Shown piece after piece: positions 10,860 to 22,224 of a DNA stretch of 64,000 bases. A model generated the notes under the pieces. That model worked only from the letters and a program-made list of their open reading frames with translations, did no database searches and was not told where the DNA came from. The stretch's first letter is position 1. Every line of letters starts with the position of its first letter. The DNA comes from Thereva unica (Eukaryota > Arthropoda > Insecta > Diptera > Therevidae): NCBI GenBank assembly GCA_949987705.1, contig OX465282.1:3088501-3152500 (forward strand), in the 5' to 3' direction. A program made the translations under genes and the position numbers.

Positions 10860-13800
10860 CCTAAACCGCTAGAGCTAAAGGGCTGAAATTTTTGGCAGTG
10901 CATCCCTAGCGATTTTTCGAAATTCATCCCCTAAGGGGGTGAAATGGGTTTTTTCCAAACCGCTAAAGCTATAAGGCTGTAATTTTGACAGTGCATGCCT
11001 ATAATGGCGTGGGCATCCACTATAAAGCGATTTTTCGAAATTCATCCCCTAAGGGGGTGAAATGGCGTTTTTCAAACCGCTATAGATATAGGGCTGAAAT
11101 TTTGACAGTGCATCCCTATAATGGCGTGGACATCCACTATAGAGCGATTTTTCGAAATTCATCCCCTAAGGGGGTGAAATAGGGTTTACCCAAACCGCTA
11201 AAGCTATAGGGCTGTAATTTTGACAGTGCATCCCTATAATGGCGTGGTCTTCCACTATAAAAGCGATTTTTCGAAATTCATCCCCTAAGGGGGTGAAATG
11301 GGGTTTACCCAAACCGCTGGAGCTATAGGGCTGAAATTTTGACAGTGCATCCCTATAATGATGTGGACATCCACTCAGAAGCGATTTTTCAGAATTAATC
11401 CCCTGAGGGGGTGAAATGGGGTTTTTCCAAACCGCTATAGCTATAGAGCTGAAATTTTGACAGCGCATCCCTATAATGGCGTGCGCATCCACTATAAAGC
11501 GATTTTTCGAAATTAATCCCCTAAGGGGGTGAAATGGCGTTTTTTCAAACCGCTATAGATATAGGGCTGAAATTTTGACACTGCATCCCTATAATGGCGT
11601 GGACATCCACTATGAATCGATTTTTCGAAATTCATCCCCTAAGGGGTTGAAATGGGGTTTTTCCAAACCGCTATAGATATAGGGCTGAAATTTTGACAGT
11701 GCATCCCTATAATGGCGTGGACATCCACTATAGAGCGATTTTTCTAAATTCATCCCCTAAGGGGGTGAAATAGGGTTTACCCAAACCGCTAAAGCTATAG
11801 GGCTGTAATTTTGACAGTGCATCCCTATAATGGCGTGGTCTTCCACTATAAAAGCGATTTTTCGAAATTCATCCCCTAAGGGGGTGAAATGGGATTTACC
11901 CAAACCGCTGGAGCTATAGGGCTGTAATTTTGACAGTGCATCCCTATAATGGCGTGGTCTTCCACTATTAAAGCGATTTTTCGAAATTCATCCCCTAAGA
12001 GGGTGAAATGGGGTTTACCCAAACCGCTGGAGCTATAGGGCTGAAATTTTGACAGTGCATCCCTATAATAATGTGGACATCATCCACTAAGAAGCGATTT
12101 TTCGAAATTCATCCCCTAAGGGGGTGAAATGGCGTTTTTTCAAACCGCTATAGATATAGGGCTGAAATTTTGACAGTGCATCCCTATAATGGCGTGGACA
12201 TCCACTATGAATCGATTTTTCGAAATTCATCCCCTAAGGGGTTGAAATGGGGTTTTTCCAGACCGCTATAGATATAGGGCTGAAATTTTGACAGTGCATC
12301 CCTATAATGGCGTGGACATCCACTATAGAGCGATTTTTCTAAATTCATCCCCTAAGGGGGTGAAATAGGGTTTACCCAAACCGCTAAAGCTATAGGGCTG
12401 TAATTTTGACAGTGCATCCCTATAATGGCGTGGTCTTCCACTATAAAAGCGATTTATCGAAATTCATCCCCTAAGGGGGTGAAATGGGGTTTACCCAAAC
12501 CGCTGGAGCTATAGGGCTGTAATTTTGACAGTGCATCCCTATAATGGCGTGGTCTTCCACTATTAAAGCGATTTTTCGAAATTCATCCCCTAAGGGGGTG
12601 AAATGGGGTTTACCCAAACCGCTGGAGCTATAGGGCTGAAATTTTGACAGTGCATCCCTATAATAATATGGACATCATCCACTAAGAAGCGATTTTTCGA
12701 AATTCATCCCCTAAGAGGGTGAAATGGCGTTTTTTCAAACCGCTATAGATATAGGGCTGAAATTTTGACAGTGCATCCCTATAATGGCGTGGACATCCAC
12801 TATAGAGCGATTTTTCGAAATTCATCCCCTAAGGGGGTGAAATAGGGTTTACCCAAACCGCTAAAGCTATAGGGCTGTAATTTTGACAGTGCATCCCTAT
12901 AATGGCGTGGTCTTCCACTATAAAAGCGATTTATCGAAATTCATCCCCTAAGGGGGTGAAATGGGGTTTACCCAAACCGCTGGAGCTATAGGGCTGAAAT
13001 TTTGACAGTGCGTCCCTATAATGATGTGGACATCCACTAAGAAGCGATTTTTCGGTATTAATCCCCTAAGGGGGTGAAATGGGGTTTTTCCAAACCGCTA
13101 TAGCTATAGGGCTGAAATTTTGACAGCGCATCCCTATAATGGCGTGGGCATCCACTATAAAGCGATTTTTCGAAATTAATCCCCTAAGGGGGTGAAATGG
13201 CGTTTTTTCAAACCGCTATAGATATAGGGCTGAAATTTTGACAGTCCATCCCTATAATGGCGTGGACATCCACTATGAAGCGATTTTTCGAAATTCATCC
13301 CCTAAGGGGTTGAAATGGGGTTTTTCCAAACCGCTATACATATAGGGCTGAAATTTTGACAGTGCATCCCTATAATGGCGTGGACATCCACTATAGAGCG
13401 ATTTTTCTAAATTCATCCCCTAAGGGGGTGAAATAGGGTTTACCCAAACCGCTAAAGCTATAGGGCTGTAATTTTGACAGTGCATCCCTATAATGGCGTG
13501 GTCTTCCACTATAAAAGCGATTTTTCGAAATTCATCCCCTAAGGGGGTGAAATGGGATTTACCCAAACCGCTGGAGCTATAGGGCTGTAATTTTGACAGT
13601 GCATCCCTATAATGGCGTGGTCTTCCACTATTAAAGCGATTTTTCGAAATTCATCCCCTAAGAGGGTGAAATGGGGTTTACCCAAACCGCTGGAGCTATA
13701 GGGCTGAAATTTTGACAGTGCATCCCTATAATGATGTGGACATCATCCACTAAGAAGCGATTTTTCGAAATTCATCCCCTAAGGGGGTGAAATGGCGTTT

Positions 13801-16055
13801 TTTCAAACCGCTATAGATATAGGGCCGAAATTTTGACAGTGCATCCCTATAATGGCGTGGACATCCACTATAGAGCGATTTTTAGAAATTCATCCCCTAA
13901 GGGGGTGAAATGGGGTTTACCCAAACCGCTGGAGCTATAGGGCTGTAATTTTGACAGTGCATCCCTATAATGGCGTGGTCTTCCACTATAAAAGCGATTT
14001 TTCGAAATTCATCCCCTAAGGGGGTGAAATGGGGTTTACCCAAACCGCTGGAGCAATAGGGCTGTAATTTTGACAGTGCATCCCTATAATTGCGTGGTCT
14101 TCCACAATTAAATCGATTTTTCGAAATTCATCCCCTAAGGGGGTGAAATGGGGTTTACCCAAACCGCTGGAGCTATAGGGCTGAAATTTTGACAGTGCAT
14201 CCCTATAATGATGTGGACATCATCCACTAAGAAGCGATTTTTCGAAATTCATCCCCTAAGGGGGTGAAATGGCGTTTTTTCAAACCGCTATAGATATAGG
14301 GCTGAAATTTTGACAGTGCATCCCTATAATGGCGTGGACATTCACTATAGAGCGATTTTTCGAAATTCATCCCCTAAGGGGGTGAAATGGGGTTTACCCA
14401 AACCGCTGCAGCTATAGGGCTGTAATTTTGACAGTGCATCCCTATAATGGCGTGGTCTTCCACTATTAAAGCGATTTTTCGAAATTCATCCCCTAAGGGG
14501 GTGAAATGGGGTTTACCCAAACCGCTGGAGCTATAGGGCTGAAATTTTGACAGTGCATCCCTATAATGATGTGGACATCCACTAAGAAGCGATTTTTCGG
14601 AATTAATCCCCTAATGGGGTGAAATGGGGTTTTTCCAAACCGCTATAGCTATAGGGCTGAAATTTTGACAGCGCATCCCTATAATGGCGTGGGCATCCAC
14701 TATAAAGCGATTTTTCGAAATTCATCCCCTAAGGGGGTGAAATGGCGTTTTTTCAAACCGCTATAGATATAGGGCTGAAATTTTGACAGTGCATCCCTAT
14801 AATGGCATGGACATCCACTATAAAGCGATTTTTCGAAATTCATCCCCTAAGGGGTTGAAATGGGGTTTTTCCAAACCGCTATAGATATAGGGCTGAAATT
14901 TTGACAGTGCATCCCTATAATGGCGTGGACATCCACTATAGAGCGATTTTTCTAAATTCATCCCCTAAGGGGGTGAAATAGGGTTTACCCAAACCGCTAA
15001 AGCTATAGGGCTGTAATTTTGACAGTGCATCCCTATAATGGCGTGGTCTTCCACTATAAAAGCGATTTTTCGAAATTCATCCCCTAAGGGGGTGAAATGG
15101 GGTTTACCCAAACCGCTGGAGCTATAGGGCTGCAATTTTGACAGTGCATCCCTATAATGGCGTGGTCTTCCACTATTAAAGCGATTTTTCGAAATTCATC
15201 CCCTAAGGGGGTGAAATGGGGTTTACCCAAACCGCTGGAGCAATAGGGCTGAAATTTTGACAGTGCATCCCTATAATGATGTGGACATCATCCACTAAGA
15301 AGCGATTTTTCGAAATTCATCCCCTAAGGGGGTGACATGGGGTTTTTCCAAACCGCTATAGCTATAGGGCTGAAATTTTGACAGCGCATCCCTATAATGG
15401 CGTGGGCATCCACTATAAAGCGATTTTTCGAAATTCATCCCCTAAGGGGTTGAAATGGGGTTTTTCCAAACCGCTATAGATATAGGGCTGAAATTTTGAC
15501 AGTGCATCCCTATAATGGCGTGGACATCCACTATAGAGCGATTTTTCGAAATTCATCCCCTAAGGGGGTGAAATAGGGTTCACCCAAACCGCTAAAGCTA
15601 TAGGGCTGTAATTTTGACAGTGCATCCCTATAATGGCGTGGTCTTCCACTATTAAAGCGATTTTTCGAAATTCATCCCCTAAGGGAGTGAAATGGGGTTT
15701 ACCCAAACCGCTGGAGCTATAGGGCTGTAATTTTGACAGTGCATCCCTATAATGGCGTGGACATCCACTATAAAGCGATTTTTCGAAATTCATCCCCTAA
15801 GGGGGTGAAATAGGGTTTACCCAAACCGCTGGAGCTATAGGGCTGAAATTTTGACAGTGCATCCCTTTAATGACGTGGACATCCACTAAGAAGCGATTTT
15901 TCGAAATTCATCCCCTAAGTGGGTGAAATGGGGTTAACCCACACCGCTGAAGCTGAAGGGGTTTAATTTTGACCGTGCATCCCTATAATGACGTGGACAT
16001 TCACTAAGAAACAATTTTTCGAAATTCATCCCCTAACGCAGTGAAATGGGGGACA
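10860..16055 (+). repeat. ~118-bp minisatellite array, about 44 copies
   Basis: Each unit reads approximately GCGATTTTTCGAAATTCATC, CCCTAAGGGGGTGAAATGG, a GTTTACCCAAACCGCT or GTTTTTCCAAACCGCT variant, CTATAGGGCTGAAATTTTG and ACAGTGCATCCCTATAATGG, then a ...CATCCACTA or CTTCCACTA variant. Successive GCGA starts at 11027, 11144, 11263 and 11381 give 117-119 bp. The CCCCTAAGGGG core is palindromic. The first degenerate units (10.86-10.99 kb) grade into unique Helitron sequence containing AAACCGCTGGACCGATTTTG, suggesting the monomer arose from the element itself. Reading frames inside are by-products of the repeat. Confidence 0.95.
11370..15900 (+). repeat. Higher-order repeat of ~13-14 monomers (~1.54-1.67 kb)
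   Basis: Rare monomer variants recur at long, regular distances. The GACAGCGCATCC variant is at about 11458, 13125, 14667 and 15380. The ATGTGGACATC...CACTAAGAA variant is at about 11361, 12065, 12660, 13018, 13730, 14207, 14566, 15276 and 15858, i.e. spacings of 6, 5, 3, 6, 4, 3, 6, 5 monomers. The 6-5-3 / 6-4-3 / 6-5 pattern means blocks of 13-14 monomers were duplicated as units. Confidence 0.8.
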
Positions 16056-16254
16056 TTAACATGCCAATCTCTGCTTCAAAACTTGCAGATTTGTTGAGCA
16101 GAGGTGATGTACGCAGCAATTTGTTTACCATATTTATTAAAAAAATGCACTATAATAAACCCTTTTAGGGATAATGACAGCTGACTTTTTTGTTTGATTT
16201 TTTTTTTGTTTTTGAAGGAAAACATTGCACATAATAAACAGTTTTTATTTAAAG

Positions 16255-16284
16255 GCGTTGCAAGGCACGCGGGTTTTATGCTAG
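16255..16284 (+). other. Helitron 3' terminal hairpin and CTAG end
   Basis: The stem GCG(T)TGC / GCACGC has a 3-nt loop and one bulged T, followed by GGGTTTTATG and CTAG. Helitron 3' ends carry a short hairpin about 10 nt upstream of CTRR, which fits exactly. Confidence 0.8.
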
Positions 16285-16444
16285 TGATATTACATAAAAC
16301 ATTTAGTGAATTGTGCTAAGTTTTCTTCCCTTTGTATTTTTTTTACTATAATTATGCACCTCAGATATTTTCATACCAAAAAACAGCATAATTAGCAGCA
16401 TTAACATAAGCACAATACACTTTAGAATGTATTTTTCATACAAT

Positions 16445-16585
16445 TTTTTTGATATATCCAAGGCACAAACCGAAAGCTTTTGTTGAGCTTATTGTTTCGT
16501 GACGTCATTAAAGCTTATATTTATTTTTTGTTCGTAGTTTTTAAATACACTTAGTTTAAAGGAAAAAGAAACTTTATTAAAATAA
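16445..16585 (+). repeat. Direct repeat A (right copy), contains TGACGTCA
   Basis: GATATATCCAAGGCACAAAC, then CGAAAGCTTTTGTTGAGCTT, then TGACGTCA at 16500-16507, then ATTTTTTGTTCGTA. It is the same-orientation partner of 9025-9165. No TG...CA LTR boundary or coding interior was found between the two copies, so I call it only a direct repeat. Confidence 0.8.
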
Positions 16586-16739
16586 TGTGTGACTAATAAT
16601 TTTGATTTTTGGGCGAATTCGGTTTAATTTTTATAAAAGTATTTTTTTTTACATGTTTAAGAAAATTCTCATAGGCCGCAAAATCAGTCTGCCATGTTGT
16701 TCACATCATGGTGAAGTCGTCTAGTAGCAAGCTTAGCTC

Positions 16740-17420
16740 CGCCGGAATCTGGAATGAAAGCCCTAGATTCAGTAGAGCGATAAGCCTAGGCATCCTAGCA
16801 ACTGTCTTTCCAGCAGATTTGTCCCCTAGTGGCATGTAATCATGAGAACTTAAGAAGGGCCTACCAGAGCAAACGGATCTTTATCTTCTCTAATAGCCAA
16901 CCGGCAATTAGGGCGATAAGGTCCTGCAGAACCAAGTCTAAATTAGTTTCGTACTGCCAACCTGCTCTAGGTGAGCTGGGCGTTCTCAACCAAATTACCC
17001 ATGTCTGAGCCTCGGGATACCTCGGCTTCAAAGACAACGAAAAATCGGACCCCTGGCCACATAGGTCTCTGACATTGCATTCCTCGGTCCTGAGTCGGCT
17101 ATTGGGGTACACACCAGCTTGCAGATCCTGGCCGATCGGACTATGATGACACATACTGATCACTGTCCGACCAACTCTAAGCGGTTCCTTTCTGTGCCGT
17201 CTCCCCACACTTCCAAGAAATGTTGGGGGGCAACAGAAATGGGTTGATTACCGGACATTGCCCCCTGAAATATGACTTATGGAGGATAGGTGTAAGGAAG
17301 ACCCAACTTGCAGGATTAGAATGAGTGTGCCCAACACGTTCTCTGTGAGTGTCCCGTAATAGGGAGAAACAAAAAAGCCCGAAAGGGAATATTATAGGTT
17401 AAAGGTACTCTGGGGAATGC
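16740..17420 (+). pseudogene. LINE RNase H / CCHC fragment, degenerate
   Basis: Plus strand, collinear with the 7.1-7.75 kb copy: the AGATTCAGTAGAGCGATAAG and CCTAGGCATCCTAGCAAC block, then RNase H core remnants (GGCTTCAAAGACAACGAAAA corresponds to the G-F-x-G-N-E motif), then GGACATTGCCCCCTGAAATA (the GHC-L-x-Y region), a Cys/His knuckle (TTGCAGGATTAGAATGAGTG) and TGTGAGTGTCCCGTAATAGG (C-E-C-P). There are multiple stops. The open frame on the opposite strand over this segment is a shadow. Confidence 0.75.
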
Positions 17421-18350
17421 GTGAGGAGGAGGCTAGTAATTTCTTCTAGAAATGGAGAAAATCTTTACCGATGCAATAAGTTCTCCATCTGCTGTTTGAT
17501 CTAAATACAAAATATCCCAGACCAATAAAAGTACGTAAGGTAAGAACTTTCCTAGGAGCGTACAATTTCTATCCGCGATTCATTCCACACGCTCAAAGAA
17601 AAATGATAAAAATAAGATCAGCTGGGAGAGATTCGCTGACCCGAATGAAGGGTTTAAAAAAATGCCAAGCAGTCTATTAGAGACAACAATGTTTGCTTTT
17701 CCTACGCGTATCGCCACAATCTCGCTAGTTACCGATACCTCAGGTACAACAGGGACCATATGACCACTCATGCTCGTACGTTAGGGTACATACGGTTACG
17801 GTATGGCACGTCATATTGAGTTCAGGCAAAAGACGTTCACAATTTTACGAAAAGGAAAAGAAAAGCTCATCAATCGACTCTAACCGGCTTACATAAAGGA
17901 TAAAGGTTCCACAGCCAGTTAATGAGTCGTCAGAAACAGAGTTATCAAACAACACGGACTCGTAAAATAGTCAAGCCTGTCCGGTTCAGGGACTAATTAA
18001 CACTTAGGAAAGGGGGGTATTGTGGCGGCACCAGCAAACACCTGGTATTTGTATAAAAAAAAGTATAATAATAGCCTTGCTCAACCCGCGTGACCCCTGG
18101 CCCGTGTGGCCCATGTGAATTGTATTTTTGGTGCGATGAGCCGTGACAGGCCGCATAGTACACAGGCCCCACTATCCACTCAGATACAGGGTATTTACGA
18201 AAAACAGAAACTCCAAGAATGAGCCTACAGTCATGAGAAAAATCCCAATATTCTTCGTTTTTTAGCATTTTGTGATTTATAATGTTTTTTTCTTGTAAGA
18301 TTTTGTTACTATAATTTTTAACTGTACACCGAATACTATTTCAGATAACG
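17420..18350. other. Unassigned non-coding sequence
   Basis: No recognisable domain, TIR or tandem repeat. Small open frames at 17580-17771 and 17993-18268 (minus) have no motif. Confidence 0.4.
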
Positions 18351-18354
18351 TCAT

Positions 18355-19345
18355 TGTCCCCTCCCCCCGTAAGGATTGTATCTGGATCCGCACCTGCTAC
18401 TAGACTACTAAGGGAACAGGCTTATACCCGCGTTCCTGACCGAAGTCCTGCCCTAGGTCTGTTCGGAATGAGATCACGAAAGCTAGGCTCGGGTGTGCTC
18501 CGTGGGGCTCTCAATTCGTTTCTTTTCTTCCCAGGTTCCTGATCGCCGTCCTCCCTTCAGTCTATTGGGAAGCAAAGGGGGCAACTGAGTTAAAAACAGG
18601 CTACAATAAGGAGCTGAGACGTTCTAAAAGGACTGCTTGGAGGAAGCCTGCAGACTCTATCACAGGCAACTAGACTCCAAAAGCTCCCATCCAAAGGTTC
18701 TTTCACCAGAGCGGACTTTCTCAAAAAGGAGGAAGATTCATACACCTCTAACTGCCTGCTGCGAGCATTTTTCAGGGTCAATTCTTCAGACCACTTATTC
18801 CCGATATGCTAGGTATGGCCATGGAACCGTTCCAGACCGTTATTCCTGGAGCCTTTCTGGGAACACTGTCGACCGGGACAAGGTTAAATGAATATTTATC
18901 TCTTTTCAACCCGGAGGAGATAACATTTTCCCGCACCCGATTCGATTTCGATTCTCGAAAATCTTCTCTGTAACTTTAGACCCAGCTTCAATTGGGGATA
19001 CATACCCAACTTTGGCTGTTGGTGGGAAATTTGACTGGACATGTATCGCTACAGTATTACCTCCACAACATAGCTCGGTCTCAGAAGAAACAGAGTGCCG
19101 GCTCTGCATGGAAGGCGAAAAGACTTCCACATATGTGCTCTCCGAATGTCCTGCTCGGATATGGCTTATGGGTTTATCAGAGAGTTTATGAGCCCCCCTC
19201 AAGTCCAGCCACTAAAGACCTTCTTGCCTTAGTTCGAGGGCAGTCGGTCTTTTCCGTTCCTGGAGTAGGTGGACAATATGCCTAGCTTGGCCGCGGTGTT
19301 TACCATATGGGTTGCCCCATACTTTCATAATAATAATAATAATAG
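18355..19345 (+). pseudogene. LINE 3' region ending in an (AAT)n tail
   Basis: About 19080-19165 reads ECRLCMEGEKTSTYVLSECP on the plus strand, the C-terminal Cys/His cluster of the RNase H-bearing LINE family, here with Y for the usual H. The sequence then runs to CATAATAATAATAATAATAG at 19325-19344, a trinucleotide tail typical of the 3' end of such LINEs. Upstream pieces (18.36-19.0 kb) are more degraded and the assignment there is weaker. Confidence 0.65.
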
Positions 19346-20735
19346 AAGGGGTCCCAATCATATTTTAGCCCCAGGCCCCCAAGATGATGTGGCGGGCCTG
19401 ACGGGTGTGCCTCGTGGGGCTTCGAATTCTACTCCTGCCCTTTTTTGCCTTGGCCTTCTCCAGCTTAATTGGTCCACAAAATCCCATGAGTATGGTTGGA
19501 AGGGGAAAGTCCATCCGTACAGAGCTTCCACATATTAGAATAAGACATTATTCAACAACATGGCCTTGATGTCTCGAAGAGATTGTTAAACGATAGTGCA
19601 AAATCTCCTTACTATCATGCAGCCTTCAGCATGATTATATTACATCTTCATTTGGTACGCCCGATCGAAGTAGTCTACTCCTTTTAGGACAGCTTTCAGT
19701 GGCCACCTCGAGAAGATTATGATCGCACTTCCCCCTCTCCGAGATAGTTACGGCACGTGCGTATTTACACACCTTACATGATGCACCCGCTATCTCGCTG
19801 GTAACAGTTAACAAAAAATTGGTGGCAGCGGTGGGATTCGAAAGTATTTATCGGAAGAGGCTAGAAATTGGGGCTGGTCCAGCCCAGTTCGTTGATTTGG
19901 AATTTGTTCTGGATTTTTTTATTTTTTATTTCCTGGGCTTGAGGATTTTAGACGTCCCTTTCTGATTGGGTAACTCTAGTGAATAAGGGATGGGATACTT
20001 TGTATATATTTTTTGATATATTTTTTTCCCGATATTAAATTGCACATATTTTGTATATTTTAAAACGATATTCATAATATTTTCTTGTTTTTTTTCCAGA
20101 TTTTCATCTGTACATCAACCTTAAAGCCCATCACCCTCTACACCCCCCTCAACAAGCATTAAAAAAATTACCTGGGTATCTCAAAAAAGAAAAAAAAAAC
20201 GAAATAAAAAAATAAAAATATGTTTTTAATTTAAAAGTAAATCGATAGTAATAAAATTCAATCCCAGGAGGGGTGGTACATACATACATATATAAAACCG
20301 CGCGAAAACAAGGATACTAAAAACCACCCCCGCCGATCCTGATGATGTTATATGGTGGCACATCGCCCGGTGTAAATCGCAAAAGGTCATTCTCTTCCCG
20401 CCAGTCGTCGTCATAATGTAGGCCATCAAACTGACATCTAACATCACTTCTCCGATATAAAAATAGCAAATCGATCCGTCACTGGCCATCGATGGATTAA
20501 GGAGGAGACTTAAGCGGGGGCGCGAATAAACAACAACAAAAACAGCAAAAAACAAAAGAAACGAAAGAAATATATACTTACCCTATATAGTATACTAGAA
20601 AAAGGCACAATTTATTAGGCCAAGAAAATAATCGAATTTAATGAATTTTTTAAATAAATAAAGAAAGAAAAAGAACAAGAATTAATTGTGGCGAAGGAGA
20701 ACTTGAGAGAAACAATAAAAGCGATAAAAATCGAA
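19345..20735. other. Non-coding sequence, AT-rich toward the right
   Basis: No supported gene. 19.9-20.2 kb is poly-T/AT-rich with scattered GATATT motifs. The 20226-20555 minus open frame (109 codons) has no recognisable domain, and its translation of simple AT-rich DNA is not persuasive. Confidence 0.4.
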
Positions 20736-20812
20736 TTGTGGAAGGGGTTTCGAACCCGTGACCCTTGGGTTGGCATATTTTGTTGCACGACCACCCCGCG
20801 TTGTAATCGTGC
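20735..20812 (-). repeat. tRNA-like sequence (tRNA-derived SINE head or tRNA pseudogene)
   Basis: The minus strand contains GGGTTCGAAACCCC (20744-20757), a good B-box/T-arm, preceded by CCAACCCAAGGGTCACG (anticodon-arm-like) and GTGGTCGTGCAAC (weak A-box-like). The cloverleaf is imperfect: the A box departs from T-R-G-Y-N-N-A, and I could not pair an acceptor stem. Not a confident functional tRNA. Confidence 0.4.
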
Positions 20813-20850
20813 AATTAAAGACATTTGCGGGTGTCACGATTGCCTAGAGA

Positions 20851-20860
20851 TATATAAATA
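20851..20860 (+). promoter_or_regulatory. Possible TATA box for first-exon candidate 1
   Basis: TATATAAATA lies 257 nt upstream of the ATG at 21108. Transcription would start near 20880-20890, giving a 5' UTR of about 220 nt. No clear initiator was identified. AT-rich surroundings make chance TATA matches likely. Confidence 0.3.
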
Positions 20861-21107
20861 CTAGGGTCTTTTAGTATAGGGTTGATCTCGAGTGGGTGGT
20901 TCGTTGTTTTTTTATTTATTATTTTCTTGTTAAAGTTTGTTAGTTAACTTTGTGGTGGTGTGGGTGAATTTATTCATTTAATAACATTTTTATTTTTTTA
21001 TTTATTTTTTTCTATTTGCGAATTTATTGTTACAAGTTTTGCGCGCGGGGGTGTTATATATACATAGTAGAAGCTTGTGTGTGTCGCGCGGTGTTGTATT
21101 CTAGCAA

Positions 21108-21333
21108 ATGCGCGAAATGTTACGAAGTTGTGTATGCTTTCGTCGTAGCAAACGGCGTAGTTCTAGCTTTGAGGATTCATCGTCGTGCCGGTCATCAGAA
21201 ATTGAACGTGGCGGTGCCGGTGGTGAATTGACTCCGCACGGGGGTAGTTTAATAAAGTTCCTCAGATCGCAAGGTTGGTACAAACAGTGGCGAAAAACCG
21301 GACGCGGAATGAGCATGACTAAAATTGAAAGAA
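21108..21333 (+). CDS. Candidate alternative first coding exon 1 (75 codons, phase-1 donor)
   Basis: The ATG at 21108 follows an in-frame TAG at 21102, so the frame starts here (a second in-frame Met is at 21117). The predicted peptide begins MREMLRSCVCFRRSKRR, continues with a Ser-rich acidic patch (SSSFEDSSSCRSSE), a Gly-rich turn (RGGAGGEL) and a basic/aromatic stretch (KFLRSQGWYKQWRKTGR), and ends MTKIER. At 21333/21334 it meets GAAAGAA|GTGAGTA, a near-consensus 5' splice donor; beyond it the sequence becomes AT-rich and non-coding. Local GC content and codon use stand out from the flanks. Cys next to an Arg/Lys cluster near the N-terminus resembles palmitoylated leaders. I do not recognise the gene. 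Donor phase matches the candidates at 49150 and 61681. Alternative view: a chance ORF of 100 codons. Confidence 0.6.
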
Positions 21334-22105
21334 GTGAGTACAAAAAAAAATTTATAAATAATTTATTTATTAATTTTAAATATAAAAAAAATATATTTTT
21401 TTTATAAAAAATTGTGTAACGAAAAATGTGATTTTCTTGAATCCAATGCCATTTTTCTATCTGTGTGTGTCCATATGATTCTTTCCCTGTGTGCTATCAA
21501 TTAAATTTAATTAAAATCGATATTGTAATTAATTAAAGGTAATTTTATATGAAGGTTTAAATTACAAAAAAAAAAAAACTTCAAACATTTTTGCACATCT
21601 GCATAATTGGTTTCGAAATAATCCCTTTATAGAAGTTAATTGAGTTCAATTAAGCAAATATAATTTTAAATAAAAATATTTGCCGGTATTCCTGATTATT
21701 AAAATTGCAGGTGATGTTTGTAATTGATTTTTTTTATTTTTTTTTCTTTATTTCGATTAAATCAAAACGAATAACATTTTTTTTTTCAATTTCAAATCAA
21801 TATTTCCATTCAATTAATATAAAAAGTGTTTTTGAAATGGAGATTTATATTTTATTGTTATTTTTATAAAGAATATTGATCCAAATTTCACATTTCAATC
21901 CGTTGATTATGTTGTGTTTGGCGCTTACACTTCAATAAATAAATGTGTAAATTCGCGTGTGATAAGCATTAAATTTCACAGGTTGCAATTTTCACACGGA
22001 TGGGAATAGGAATTTAAGTGTTTTTGTTCGTTTTTTGGGTGTATTTTTGCTGTGTCAAAGTGTAGAGGAAGATAGATGATTGGAGATGATGCTAAAGAAA
22101 TTGTT
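21334..22105 (+). other. Likely intron start; AT-rich non-coding
   Basis: Starts with GTGAGTA. Long A/T tracts follow, with no coding signal. Presumed intron running rightward out of the window if the exon call is correct. Confidence 0.45.
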
Positions 22106-22109
22106 AAAA

Positions 22110-22210
22110 ATTAATCTTAATAGGGTTCCGTCATAATGGGCAATTAAGTGATCCAATAACGACGACAACTAGAGTGAAACAAGGTTGCCTCCTATCGCCA
22201 TTACTCTTCA
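22110..22210 (+). pseudogene. Small RT fragment with a QGCLLSPLLF motif
   Basis: On the plus strand about 22165-22200 encodes TRVKQGCLLSPLLFITVL, the conserved RT block preceding the catalytic YADD box in RTE/R2-type non-LTR elements. It extends only about 30 codons before homology is lost. Confidence 0.7.
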
Positions 22211-22224
22211 TTACTGTATTAAGG

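Larger units (their letters stand above)
10577..16284 (+). mobile_element. Non-autonomous Helitron-like element, 5.7 kb, filled by a minisatellite
   Basis: The 5' end is TCCTTACTAATATTATAAAT followed by GCGAAAGTAACTCTGTCTGT and a (CTGT)n microsatellite, the head of a Helitron-related repeat widespread in insects. The 3' end is CTAG at 16281-16284. It is preceded, after a 10-nt spacer, by a GC hairpin at 16255-16270 (GCG-t-TGC, loop AAG, GCA-CGC). Flanking bases are A (10576) and T (16285), the A|T target used by Helitrons. No Rep/helicase ORF is present, so it would need trans-acting proteins. The interior is almost wholly the ~118-bp array at 10860-16055. That boundaries, hairpin and target agree makes the class call good; family membership needs alignment. 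Confidence 0.8.

Noticed and set aside
11166..15793. Minus-strand ORFs of 108 and 77 codons in the array (11166-11492 and 15560-15793)
   Set aside because: Both translate the same tandem repeat and are open only because certain monomer variants lack stops in that frame.
10860..16055. CRISPR-like array
   Set aside because: Units are ~118 bp and contiguous with no unique spacers, and the genome is eukaryotic. It is a minisatellite.
9025..16585. LTR retrotransposon bounded by direct repeat A
   Set aside because: No TG...CA ends, primer-binding site, polypurine tract or Pol coding sequence between the copies; the interior is a Helitron and AT-rich DNA.
18637..18891. 84-codon plus ORF
   Set aside because: Overlaps other open frames on both strands within LINE debris; no domain recognised.
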